Assembly (NCBI GenBank): GCA_039182735.1
Contig: JBCDCB010000006.1
Coordinates: forward strand, 1-64,000
Length of the DNA: 64,000 bases
Origin: JBCDCB01 sp039182735
Lineage (GTDB): Bacteria; Planctomycetota; Phycisphaerae; Phycisphaerales; UBA1924
Direction of reading: 5' to 3'
This document shows positions 1 to 8,332 of this stretch, one piece after another (the stretch's first letter is position 1; each line of letters begins with the position of its first letter). The position numbers and the translations under genes were made by a program. The notes under the pieces are model-generated. The model was given only the letters and a program-made list of their open reading frames with translations. It was not told the DNA's origin and made no database searches.

Positions 1-122
1 GCCTAGACATTGATGTTTCATTTGATGCCTCTCAAACTGCATTTGGCGCCTATTACCGAAACCTTGAGGTATTTATAAATCATTCGTGAAGTCGCGGAGC
101 GTCGGAAACATGGGGCGGATGG

Positions 123-128
123 TACGCT
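123..128 (+). promoter_or_regulatory. -10-like box of the DUF1643 gene
   Basis: TACGCT ends 6 nt before the GTG at 135 and no purine-rich ribosome site lies between them. This matches the TAnnnT-plus-about-6-nt pattern seen at many other starts here and suggests a leaderless transcript. No clear -35 box is visible. Confidence 0.45.
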
Positions 129-134
129 CGCGTT

Positions 135-656
135 GTGCCGATCGCATCGCCCAGACAAGACGGACTGATCGGCGGTCGTGCGCTCTTCGACGGAGCGTTC
201 CGCTATTCGTTGATCCGGGAATGGGAACCGGACGCCGCGCGCGCGGCCTTCGTACTGCTCAACCCCTCCACCGCCGACGCGTCGAACGATGACCCGACCG
301 TCCGGCGCTGCCAGGGCTTTGCACGGCGCATGGGCGCGGGCTCGCTCGAAGTCGTGAACATCTTTGCGTATCGAGCGACGGATCCGCGCGATCTGCACGC
401 GGCGTACGCACGCGGGGACGACATCGTCGGCCCGCGCAACGATCGGGCGATCGTGCGCGCCCTGCGCCGCGCCGAGTTCGCCGTCCTCGCGTGGGGCGGC
501 CACGGCGGGCTGGGCGGTCGCGCCGCCGAGGTGCTCCAACTGCTCGATCGGCGTGGGCTGCTCGAGCGCTGTTCGTGCCTCGGCACCACGGCGAGCGGCG
601 AGCCGAGGCACCCGCTCTACCTGCGAGCCGACACCCGCCGGGTCTCGATCGTCTGA
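135..656 (+). CDS. DUF1643 domain protein
   Basis: The 173-residue protein carries the DUF1643 signature: LLNPSTADA at 41-49, DDPTVRRC at 52-59 and NIFAYRATDP at 75-84. The family is widespread and small, and its biochemical role is not established; it is often found alone or near mobile or defence genes, but nothing of that sort is visible beside it here. No signal peptide or membrane segment is seen, so it is probably cytoplasmic. The GTG start is chosen because the conserved domain begins soon after it and a -10-like box sits 6 nt upstream. It converges on the M16 gene across a shared hairpin. The first 110 bases before it are noticeably AT-richer than the rest of the window. Confidence 0.85.
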   Translation: MPIASPRQDGLIGGRALFDGAFRYSLIREWEPDAARAAFVLLNPSTADASNDDPTVRRCQGFARRMGAGSLEVVNIFAYRATDPRDLHAAYARGDDIVGPRNDRAIVRALRRAEFAVLAWGGHGGLGGRAAEVLQLLDRRGLLERCSCLGTTASGEPRHPLYLRADTRRVSIV

Positions 657-664
657 AATGCAAA

Positions 665-691
665 GCGGGCGGCCCTCTTGGGACCGCCCGC
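665..691. terminator. Shared hairpin terminator between convergent genes
   Basis: GCGGGCGG pairs with CCGCCCGC around a short centre that itself pairs CCC with GGG. It lies 9 nt after the DUF1643 stop and 28 nt after the stop of the minus-strand M16 gene. AAA before the stem would be read as U on the minus strand, so it can serve both directions. Confidence 0.7.
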
Positions 692-718
692 GTGATGGTC
701 ATTCGATTCAGCGTGCGC

Positions 719-2227
719 TCACTCGCCGCCGTCGGTCGGAAGCGCCTTCTGGGTCATGGGGTCGCGGAGCGGGATCTGGGTCGCCTCGCCGCCGAAGAAC
801 TCGGCCATCGATGCGCGTCGATCGGGGTCCACCTCGTTGACGTTCCCGGTGTAGATGTCTTCCCAGGGACCGACGACGAGGATCGCCATGTTGTCGGGCT
901 GCAGGTACTCGTTGGCCATGTTCTGCACGTCGGCTCGGGTGACGGACTTCACCTTGTCGCGGTAGGTCGCCCAATAGTTCGGATCGCGCCCGGTCCACTC
1001 GTCATTGATGAAGACACTGAGCATCGCGGGCTTGGACTCGAAAGTGCGAGGGAAGGTCTCGATGAAGGAGTTCTGCGCGGTGACGAGTTCTTCTTCGCTG
1101 ACCTTGCCGGACTGCATCTTGTCGATTTCTTCGAGCGCCATGCGCAGCGCGAGGGCGACGGTCTCGCCGCTGGTAGAAAAGTGCGTGAGGAAGTGCCCCG
1201 GGTACCAAGAGGGGCGGACGAAGGAGGTGTAGACGCCGTAGGTGAGGCCCTCGTCGTTGCGGAGGCGGTTCATCATGCGTGCGGTGAAGCCGCCGCCGCC
1301 GAGGATGTCGTTCATCACGGAGATCTTGATGGAATCGGGGTGGTCACGATCGACGGTTCGGTGCCCGAGGCGGACCATGCCCTGCGGGACGTCCTCTTTG
1401 TTGACGTAGTAGACGCCGGGCTCGGGGACGTTGTCGGAGCCTTCGGGGTCGGGGACTTCGTCGCCGAACTCCCAGCCCTGGATCGCGCTCTCGAGCGTGG
1501 CGAGCATGTCCTGCGGCTCGAAGTCGCCCGAGACCCCGATGATGAGGTTGCCGGGGTGGAAGACGCGCCGGTGGAACTGGCGCATGTCTTCGAGCGTGAT
1601 CCCGGTGATGGTCTCTTCGGTGGAGACGCGCGCCTGGAAGCTCTCCTCGCCGTACATGAGGCGGTTGAAATCACGCCCCATGATGGAGCCCGGCGCGTCG
1701 TTGCGCTGCTTCATGCTCTCGAGACTCTGCTCGACGAGAATGCGTTTGCGGTCTTCGTCGAAGCGCGGGTTGCGGACGACGTCCATGAAGATCGCCATCG
1801 CCTCGTCGAGGTTGGACGAGAGCGCGTTGAGCGCTGCGCTGGACGTGGTGGCGCCGGACCCGGTCGAGATGTTGGCGGCGAGGTAGGCGACCTCCTCGTC
1901 AAGATCCGCGGGCGACATCGATGCCGTCCCGCCCGAACGCATGAGCGAGCCGGTCATGGAGTTGAGCCCGATCTTGTCGTCGGGTACGAGGTAGGCGCCG
2001 CCCTTGAAACTGAAGGTGATGTTGACGAGCGGGAACTCGTTGGAAGGCGCCATGTACACCGGCACGCCGCTGGGCAGCTGGTACCGGAACTCGCCGGAGG
2101 CCGGCGGGGTGAAGTTGAGCTCCTCGAAGATGAGCTCTTCCGGTCGGTCGGGGACGCCGGCGAATGCGGCGGCGGCGAAGGTCGCGGCGATCAGAGCGCC
2201 GCCCGTGATGCTGTGAATCTTCTGCAT
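719..2227 (-). CDS. M16 family peptidase-like protein, non-catalytic partner
   Basis: This 502-residue protein has a signal peptide (hydrophobic residues 9-23) and two M16-type halves; the second half has the family's arginine/tyrosine-containing stretch 'NRLRNDEGLTYGVY'. The HxxEH zinc site of the family is absent: the matching position (about residues 88-97) reads GLNSMTGSLM, with no histidine or glutamate pair. It therefore looks like the inactive subunit of a heterodimeric M16 peptidase working outside the cytoplasmic membrane. It starts 21 nt after the stop of the catalytic M16 gene, with GAGAGGA upstream of the ATG, so the two are surely one operon. Family knowledge (paired M16B subunits such as those of Sphingomonas) supports the partner role; the substrate is unknown. 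Confidence 0.88.
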   Translation of the reverse strand: MQKIHSITGGALIAATFAAAAFAGVPDRPEELIFEELNFTPPASGEFRYQLPSGVPVYMAPSNEFPLVNITFSFKGGAYLVPDDKIGLNSMTGSLMRSGGTASMSPADLDEEVAYLAANISTGSGATTSSAALNALSSNLDEAMAIFMDVVRNPRFDEDRKRILVEQSLESMKQRNDAPGSIMGRDFNRLMYGEESFQARVSTEETITGITLEDMRQFHRRVFHPGNLIIGVSGDFEPQDMLATLESAIQGWEFGDEVPDPEGSDNVPEPGVYYVNKEDVPQGMVRLGHRTVDRDHPDSIKISVMNDILGGGGFTARMMNRLRNDEGLTYGVYTSFVRPSWYPGHFLTHFSTSGETVALALRMALEEIDKMQSGKVSEEELVTAQNSFIETFPRTFESKPAMLSVFINDEWTGRDPNYWATYRDKVKSVTRADVQNMANEYLQPDNMAILVVGPWEDIYTGNVNEVDPDRRASMAEFFGGEATQIPLRDPMTQKALPTDGGE

Positions 2228-2248
2228 GGGTGATTCCTCTCGGGGGGC

Positions 2249-3985
2249 TCAGTTGTCTTCGGACTCGAGACGCTCGCGCAGCTTCTTCAGCACGTAGTCG
2301 AACGCGGCCTTGTCCTCCGCCGGGACCTGCGCCGCCTGCTGCTCCATCATGGGCATGATCTGGCGGAGCTGTTCGATCGGTGCCTGGCCCATCTGGGCGA
2401 GCATCATCTGCACTTGCTCGCGCTGCGCGGGCTCGAGCGCCGCCAGCTCTGGGTCCATGTTCGTGAGGTCGGCCTCCTGACGCGTGTACGTCGCGACGGT
2501 ACGGACCGAGTGATCGAAGTACGTGTTGGCGACGCGCATGATGTCGTCGGCGGTGACGGCCTGGATCTGCTCGGGAGACTCGTTCATGTACTCCCACCCG
2601 CCGAGACCCTCGTAGTACCCGAGCTGGACGAGAATGAAGAAGTTGCTCTGCAGCCGGCGGAACGAGTCGGCGATCGTCTGGTTCTTGATCTTCTGGAGCT
2701 CACGATCCGTGACGGGCTCGGCCTTGAGCTTCTCGATCTCGCGTTCCCACGCCGCTTCGAGATCCGCGGTGGTGGCGTCATTCTTGGGGAAACCGATGAA
2801 CTCCAGCGCGCCGCCGTACTTGCGGGGCTGGTACGACGCGCCGGCCTGGTCGGCGATCTCATCGCCCTCGACCATCGACTTGTAGAGGCGACCGGTGCGC
2901 CCGTTCAGGATTCCGGCGAGGACCTCCAGCACGTAGCCGTCCGCGTGGCGGAAGGGCGGCGCGGGATACATCACTCGGACCCGTGTCTGGCAGTCGCACT
3001 CGGCGTCGATGCGCTTCTCGAACGCGGGCTGCACGGGGAGTGTGACGACGGGCGGGATCACCGGGTTGGTCGATTCGAGCCGCCCGAAGTACTGCTCGAT
3101 GACGGGGCGGACCTCATCCGGGTCGAAGTCGCCGACGACGATCCCCACGAGATTGCTGGGGTCGTAGTAGGTGTCGAAGTAGCCCGTGAGGTTGTCGTAG
3201 GCGTAGCCGCTGATGTCGCTGGGCCACCCGACGATCGGCCACGAGTAGGGCGTGCTGGACCAGAAGACCGAATCGATCTGCTCGTCGATGCGCCCGGTGG
3301 GGGTCGATTCGAGGACCTGCTTACGTTCCTCGATGACAACGCCGTTCTCGGAGACGAACTCGCGGAACGACGGGTTGAAGAGCCGATCCGATTCCATCCA
3401 CGCCCACAGCTCGAACTTATTGCTGGGCACGTTGATGAAGTACATCGTGAGGTCGTGCGAGGTGAACGCGTTCATCCCCGAGGCGCCCTTGGTCGTGTAG
3501 ACCCGGTCGAACTCGTTGGTGACGACGTGCTCCTTGTGGGCATCGACGACCTCGCGGAGCTGCTTACGGATGTCGCGCATCTCGTCGGTGTCGTAGGAGG
3601 CGTCCCACGGGTCGCTGATCTCGCCGCGTCGCCAGCGGTCGTACTGCACGCCGACGACCTGCGAGAGCAGGCGGTCCTGCAGCTGGCGCTGCTTGTCGTG
3701 GGACATGCGGTCGGCTTCGAGGTCGCTCGTGCCGATGGTGCCGGTGCCCTTGAAGAGCATGTGCTCGAGGTAGTGGCTGATCCCGGTGATGCCCGGGCGT
3801 TCGTTGACCGAGCCGACCTTCGCCAGCCAGCCGGCGGCGATGATGTTGGGCTGCTCGTCGCGGGGGTAGAGCATGAACTCCATCCCGTTGTCGAGTGTGA
3901 AGAGGATGGGTTCGACCTGCTGGGCGTTGGCGGTCGCCGACGCCGCGAGCGCGACGCCGACCGTCGCGATCCGCAACATGCGCAT
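2249..3985 (-). CDS. Exported M16 zinc metallopeptidase, catalytic subunit
   Basis: The 578-residue protein begins with a signal peptide (MRMLRIATVG..., likely cut after ANA at 19-21) and contains the inverted zinc motif HYLEH at 71-75 within GISHYLEHMLFKGT, diagnostic of M16 (pitrilysin/insulinase) peptidases. The second M16 domain follows, with 'ECDCQTRVRVMYPAPP' in the middle, and the C-terminus is a charged tail. Compared with typical PqqL/YmxG-like enzymes there is an insertion of about 80 residues rich in charged residues after the zinc motif. The start at 3985 is chosen over an in-frame upstream codon because AAGGAG lies 7 nt before it and the signal peptide then starts cleanly. It is the first gene of a two-gene operon with the zinc-less M16 protein. 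Confidence 0.92.
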   Translation of the reverse strand: MRMLRIATVGVALAASATANAQQVEPILFTLDNGMEFMLYPRDEQPNIIAAGWLAKVGSVNERPGITGISHYLEHMLFKGTGTIGTSDLEADRMSHDKQRQLQDRLLSQVVGVQYDRWRRGEISDPWDASYDTDEMRDIRKQLREVVDAHKEHVVTNEFDRVYTTKGASGMNAFTSHDLTMYFINVPSNKFELWAWMESDRLFNPSFREFVSENGVVIEERKQVLESTPTGRIDEQIDSVFWSSTPYSWPIVGWPSDISGYAYDNLTGYFDTYYDPSNLVGIVVGDFDPDEVRPVIEQYFGRLESTNPVIPPVVTLPVQPAFEKRIDAECDCQTRVRVMYPAPPFRHADGYVLEVLAGILNGRTGRLYKSMVEGDEIADQAGASYQPRKYGGALEFIGFPKNDATTADLEAAWEREIEKLKAEPVTDRELQKIKNQTIADSFRRLQSNFFILVQLGYYEGLGGWEYMNESPEQIQAVTADDIMRVANTYFDHSVRTVATYTRQEADLTNMDPELAALEPAQREQVQMMLAQMGQAPIEQLRQIMPMMEQQAAQVPAEDKAAFDYVLKKLRERLESEDN

Positions 3986-4140
3986 GGGGTTCTCCTTGCT
4001 GCATCTCTCACGCCGACCCGGGAGCACCGGCCCGACACCACGACCGCGCACGCGCGGCACACGACACACACCCTACCGGCGAGGCGGGGACGGGTTCCGC
4101 CGACCCCATTCGCCGGCCCGACGCCCCGCCGCGGGAGCCG

Positions 4141-4146
4141 TATGAT
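4141..4146 (+). promoter_or_regulatory. -10-like box of the MscS gene
   Basis: TATGAT, close to the sigma-70 consensus TATAAT, ends 7 nt before the ATG at 4154. It contains the earlier in-frame ATG at 4142. The arrangement favours 4154 as the true start of a leaderless transcript. Confidence 0.45.
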
Positions 4147-4153
4147 CGCGCCG

Positions 4154-5962
4154 ATGAGTCCGAGATACCACGCCACCGCCCTGCTGCTCACGCTGCTGAC
4201 GATCGTCGGCATCGCGCCCGCGCAGACCCCGACCACACCCCCCACCAACGGCAACGGCGAGCAGCCCGCCCAGCCCGCCGAACCGCCGCAGCCACCGCCG
4301 GTTCGAGAGCAACTCAAGAACCCGCGAGCGACGGTCGGGACGTTCATCTACGCCTACCTCGAACTCATCGATCCCGAACAGGTGGACACCGTCGAGGCGA
4401 TGGCGCTGGCTCAAATCACGCTCAACTTCGCCGGCGCGCAGAACCTCGCAGACGACGCGCAGCGCCAGCGCCTGGTCAAGCGGCTCGGGCGCATCATCGT
4501 GGACGATCCCGCTCGGACACGCATCGACGCCCGTTGGTACGCGCGGACCGGAGATATCCCGACCGATCCCGCAACAGACGTCGTCAGCTACCGCCCACCC
4601 AAGATCCGAGACAACGACAAACTGCCACCCCTCGAACTCCGGAGGCAGGCAAACGGTGAGTGGCTCTTCTCCGCCGAGACCATCAACCGAATCGACGCGC
4701 TCTACGCCGATGTTTTCCCGAACGAAGGTGTCCGTGGCGTGCTCCGGCGGTACGGGCTCGACTTCCTTGTCGATGTGGACTTCTTGGATGTCCCACTCTT
4801 CCAATGGGCCGGTCTCTTCCTCGCGATCCTGCTCGGCGTCACCGTCGATCTCATCGTCCGATACATCGTGGCGTTCATTTCTCGTCGCTTCTTCAAAGAC
4901 GATGACGACGACGAGGGCACGCGTTCTGCGATCAAGAAGCTCATCAAGCAGGTCGCGCGCCCGACCGGTCTCGCCGCCAGCGCCACGACGGTCTACTGGC
5001 TCACCAAGCTGCTCGACCTTCCGCTGCTCTTCCAAACCGTGATCAGTTCGGCGGCACGGGTCATCGCGATCTTCGCACTCTTCTGGGCGATTTACCGGGT
5101 CGTGGACCTCGCCGCCGAGGCCTTCGCGATACACACCGCAAAAACCCGCAGCAAGTTCGACGACCTCCTCGTCCCGCTGCTGCGCAAGGCGAGCAAGATC
5201 TTCGTCGCCGCCGCAGGCCTGTACTTCGTTGCGACGTCGCTCAACATCCCGCTCGGCCCCCTGCTCGCCACGCTGGGCCTCACCTCGCTCGCACTCGGTC
5301 TCGCGGCGAAGGACACCGTCGAGAACTTCTTCGGCTCCGTCGCCGTCATCACCGACCGACCCTTCAGCGTCGGGGATTGGGTCGTCATCAACGACACCGA
5401 GGGCACCGTCGAGGAGCTCGGCTTCCGCTCCACGCGCATCCGCACCTTCTACAACTCGCTCGTCACCGTCCCCAACGCCACGCTCGTGCGTGCGAGCGTG
5501 GATAACTACGGCAGGCGCATCTACCGGCGCTACAAGACGATGATCTCCATCACCTACGACACGCCGCCCGACACCATCGAAGCTTTCTGCGAGGGGGTGC
5601 GCGAGCTCATCCGCAAGCACCCGCACACCCGCAAGGACTTCTTCATGGTCGAGCTCAGCGAGTTCGGCGCACACTCGCTCGACATCATCCTGTACATGTT
5701 CTTCCGAGTGCCGGACTGGAACATGGAACGGCGCGAACGCCACCGCCTGATCCTCGACATCATCCGCCTGGCCGACAAGCTCGGCGTGCGGTTCGCCTTC
5801 CCCACGCAGACGCTGCACATGTACAACGAAACCGACAACCGCCCGGGCCCTTTCGAACCGGGCAAGGCTTTCCCGCAGCGGCGCGGCGAGCCCGACTCGC
5901 GCAAGCTGGGCACCGAGTCGGCGGCGGAAGTCATGGAGGGTTCGGAGTGGAAGCGTTCGTGA
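4154..5962 (+). CDS. MscS-type mechanosensitive ion channel
   Basis: The 602-residue protein has a signal peptide (residues 1-24, ending APAQ), a proline-rich linker (25-50), and a long periplasmic region. Membrane helices follow at about 218-241, 295-317 and 349-365, then the pore-lining helix with GLTSLALGLAAKDTVENFFG (about 375-394) and the MscS beta domain 'PFSVGDWVVI...GTVEELGFRSTRIRT'. This is the canonical MscS core; channels of this family open under membrane tension and release solutes during osmotic downshift. A run of five aspartates (about 249-253) lies in the loop after the first helix. The alternative ATG at 4142 would add four residues. The gene is divergent from the M16 operon and convergent with the GGDEF gene. 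Confidence 0.9.
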   Translation: MSPRYHATALLLTLLTIVGIAPAQTPTTPPTNGNGEQPAQPAEPPQPPPVREQLKNPRATVGTFIYAYLELIDPEQVDTVEAMALAQITLNFAGAQNLADDAQRQRLVKRLGRIIVDDPARTRIDARWYARTGDIPTDPATDVVSYRPPKIRDNDKLPPLELRRQANGEWLFSAETINRIDALYADVFPNEGVRGVLRRYGLDFLVDVDFLDVPLFQWAGLFLAILLGVTVDLIVRYIVAFISRRFFKDDDDDEGTRSAIKKLIKQVARPTGLAASATTVYWLTKLLDLPLLFQTVISSAARVIAIFALFWAIYRVVDLAAEAFAIHTAKTRSKFDDLLVPLLRKASKIFVAAAGLYFVATSLNIPLGPLLATLGLTSLALGLAAKDTVENFFGSVAVITDRPFSVGDWVVINDTEGTVEELGFRSTRIRTFYNSLVTVPNATLVRASVDNYGRRIYRRYKTMISITYDTPPDTIEAFCEGVRELIRKHPHTRKDFFMVELSEFGAHSLDIILYMFFRVPDWNMERRERHRLILDIIRLADKLGVRFAFPTQTLHMYNETDNRPGPFEPGKAFPQRRGEPDSRKLGTESAAEVMEGSEWKRS

Positions 5963-5969
5963 CGGCGCA

Positions 5970-7358
5970 TCACGCCGCCGTGGGCAGCTCCGCGATCATC
6001 CATCGGTTCTTGCCCGCGCGCTTGCTGTCGTAGAGCGCGCGGTCCGCCGAGAGCAGCAGCTCGTCGCGCGAGACGGTCTGCCTGCGATGCTTCTCGTCGC
6101 CCGGCACGGGCGCAAAGACCGCGACGCCGATGCTCACCGTGGTCCCGAACGTCCCGCCGTCGGGATCGCCCACGCGGAGTTCCTCGATCACGGATCGCAA
6201 ACGCTCGGCGAGGTGCTCGGCGCCCTCGACGCCGCAGTTCGCCGCGATCACCGCGAACTCCTCGCCGCCGAACCGCGCGACCATGTCCATCCGGCGGGCG
6301 GCGGCACGCATCGCCTCGGCGGTGCGCGTCAGCAGCGCGTCTCCCGCCAGATGCCCGTACGTGTCGTTGATCTGCTTGAAGTTGTCCAGATCGCACAGCA
6401 GCACCGCGAGCGGCTTGCGCTCGCGCCGCGCGCGCTCGATCTCCTCGACGAGGCGCCGTTCGAAGGCGGCACGCGTCCGCACGCCCGTGAGCTCGTCCGT
6501 CTCAACGCGCCGCGTGAGCTCCTCGCGCTCCCGCTCGAGGGCCCGGTTGCGGTGCGCGAAGCCCAGCGAGAGCTCGGCCACGATCGCCGGCGCCTTCGTC
6601 CGAACCTCATCACGCCAGCCCGCATCCATTTCATCTCCGCAAGTGGCTGGTTCCGTGCGCTCCACCGCGCGATCGGCGAACCACAGGGCGTGCGCGACGC
6701 CACGCTCCTCGCCCGGGCTCTCGGGCTCATCGAGCGATTCGATCAGGGCGGCGCCTCCGTCATGCGCGCGCCACGTCCGCAGCAAGTGCGCCGCGAGCGC
6801 GAATCCACTGCGACCGAACGTCTCGATCTCCTGTTCTCGGAGAGAAAACGGGTGCTCGCGCTGCAGCGTGCGCCACGCGGGATCATGCACCGCGGCGAGC
6901 ACGCGCCCGGTCTCTGCGAGCGCCGACGCCGCGGCGATCGACCTCGCCCCTTTCGCATCAAAACGGTCAAAGACGCGCAGCGCGCGATCGCAGCGCTGGC
7001 GCGCGCGCACGGCGCAACGGGTCACGGCATCCAGTACGTCGTCGTCGAGTTCCGCTGTCGCGAGCAATGCGCTCAGCCCGAGCAGTCGGAGCGTTCGCTC
7101 GCCGAGCGCGCTGACCGCCTCAAGCGGATCCCAAAGAGACCCGGGCGTGCCAAACATCGGATTGTTCGCGAAGCGCACCGAGGTCGCGAGCAACCCCGGG
7201 TCCAGCAGCGCGGGTGACGCGAGATCACGCGGCAACGTCTGGTCGGCGTCGATCAGCCACCCCGCCGACGAAGCGCACAGCGGGAGCGTCTGCTCCTGGT
7301 GCCAAGAATCTCCCCAAGGCTTGCACACGTCTCGATCCTCGATGTGTTCCGCACGCAT
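5970..7358 (-). CDS. HDOD-like and GGDEF protein, probable diguanylate cyclase
   Basis: The C-terminal part is a full GGDEF domain: 'ETDELTGVRTRAAFERRL', 'DLDNFKQINDTYGHLAGD' and the active-site GGEEF at about 364-368. An RxxD inhibitory site (RRMD) lies exactly five residues before it, so product feedback by c-di-GMP is likely. The N-terminal 200 residues look like an HDOD domain, with 'LDPGLLATSVRFANNP' and 'PLEAVSALGERTLRLLGL' matching its first helices. A short charged helix (about 269-286) joins the two. It should make c-di-GMP from two GTP, controlling motility or attachment. The start is uncertain: ATG at 7358 (462 aa) or a TTG at 7403; neither has a strong ribosome site. It lies downstream of two hydrolase genes on the same strand. 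Confidence 0.85.
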   Translation of the reverse strand: MRAEHIEDRDVCKPWGDSWHQEQTLPLCASSAGWLIDADQTLPRDLASPALLDPGLLATSVRFANNPMFGTPGSLWDPLEAVSALGERTLRLLGLSALLATAELDDDVLDAVTRCAVRARQRCDRALRVFDRFDAKGARSIAAASALAETGRVLAAVHDPAWRTLQREHPFSLREQEIETFGRSGFALAAHLLRTWRAHDGGAALIESLDEPESPGEERGVAHALWFADRAVERTEPATCGDEMDAGWRDEVRTKAPAIVAELSLGFAHRNRALEREREELTRRVETDELTGVRTRAAFERRLVEEIERARRERKPLAVLLCDLDNFKQINDTYGHLAGDALLTRTAEAMRAAARRMDMVARFGGEEFAVIAANCGVEGAEHLAERLRSVIEELRVGDPDGGTFGTTVSIGVAVFAPVPGDEKHRRQTVSRDELLLSADRALYDSKRAGKNRWMIAELPTAA

Positions 7359-7430
7359 CGCGTGCCCAACCCGCCGCTCTCCACGGCTCCGCACACCTTC
7401 CAATTCGGTCGGACGAGAGGCAAGGACAAG

Positions 7431-8303
7431 TCATCCCGAACCCCCAGACCGTGCGAGAATTCGCCGATCCACACGCGCAGGGGTCGGATTCTCGGACGTG
7501 CGCGAACGCGTCGGGAGCGCCGCTCGGGGTTCAGTCGCGAAGGGGCGTTCGCCACGCAGACGCCGCGCGATGTCCGCGATCAGGCGTTCGTCAGAGGGCA
7601 TGTTGAGGTGGGAGGCCTCGAACGGCGGGTTGGGGACCCACCACGGAGTCTCGCCGGTCATCGCCGTGTTCTCGACGCCCACAATAGTGTCGCAGAGGCG
7701 CACGTACGGGTACACCTCGTACGCGCGTGCGCCGAGTTCGGCGTCGAGCCTCGCGAGAAAGGCCGAGCCCGCCTGCATGTCGAAGGGGCGGTTGTCGAAC
7801 GACGCGATCCACGCGAGCCGCGCCCCGCGGTGCGGCGTCGCGAGGGTGAACAGGCGGTTGATCTCGAGCACGCGTCCGGGGTCGCTCTCGGCGCGGGCCA
7901 TCGCCGCGAACCTCGCGACCAGGCCTCCCATCGAGACACCGACGACATCGACCTCGACCGTGCGCGCCTCGTCGGGCGAGGGGAACCGCTGCTCGAGACG
8001 ATCGAGCGCACGGTCCCGGCACGACTCCCACGAACGGACCGACCAGAACGGAACCTCGATGATCATCTCGGGCGTGCTCGTCACGGCGCGGAGCATCTCG
8101 GCCGTCGTATGCACGCCACCGCCGGGGTCCCAGTACCCGGCAAGCACCAGCACCGGGCGTTCGAGCGGCTTGGGCGTGCGCTGCATCGCACGCAGGGCCG
8201 AGCGCCCTTCTTCGAGCGACAAGTCGAGCGACGGATTCGCGCGCTGCGGCGATCCGCAGCCCGCGAGCGTCGCGAACATCAGCATGATGGCGAGGCGTCG
8301 CAC
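7431..8303 (-). CDS. Lipoprotein alpha/beta hydrolase (lipase/PGAP1-like)
   Basis: The 290-residue protein starts with a lipoprotein signal peptide with lipobox LAGC (cysteine 16). It has the nucleophile elbow GVSMGG (serine 124) followed by 'RLFTLATPHRGA', a segment typical of lipase/PGAP1-like alpha/beta hydrolases. It is probably anchored at a membrane and hydrolyses an ester; the substrate cannot be told from sequence. The next gene upstream encodes a closely related protein sharing the order VDVxxVSMGGL, RLFTLATPHRGA, a tryptophan-rich 'WW' segment and 'RLLADxARRLRGE', so the pair looks like a tandem duplication. The start is GTG, preceded by a -10-like box rather than a ribosome site. 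Confidence 0.8.
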   Translation of the reverse strand: MRRLAIMLMFATLAGCGSPQRANPSLDLSLEEGRSALRAMQRTPKPLERPVLVLAGYWDPGGGVHTTAEMLRAVTSTPEMIIEVPFWSVRSWESCRDRALDRLEQRFPSPDEARTVEVDVVGVSMGGLVARFAAMARAESDPGRVLEINRLFTLATPHRGARLAWIASFDNRPFDMQAGSAFLARLDAELGARAYEVYPYVRLCDTIVGVENTAMTGETPWWVPNPPFEASHLNMPSDERLIADIARRLRGERPFATEPRAALPTRSRTSENPTPARVDRRILARSGGSG

Positions 8304-8311
8304 GAGCGATC

Positions 8312-8317
8312 AGCGTA
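8312..8317 (-). promoter_or_regulatory. -10-like box of the lipoprotein hydrolase
   Basis: On the minus strand TACGCT ends 8 nt before the GTG at 8303. No Shine-Dalgarno is visible. It lies in the gap after the upstream hydrolase stop, so this copy may have its own promoter. Confidence 0.35.
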
Positions 8318-8332
8318 GTCGAACGCCCGACG

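Noticed and set aside
4073..5818. Long open frame antisense to the MscS gene
   Set aside because: It mirrors the reading frame of a clear MscS gene and has no recognisable motifs; GC-rich coding DNA commonly leaves antisense frames open. The same holds for long frames opposite uvrB (15628-17718) and opposite groEL2 (47427-49631).
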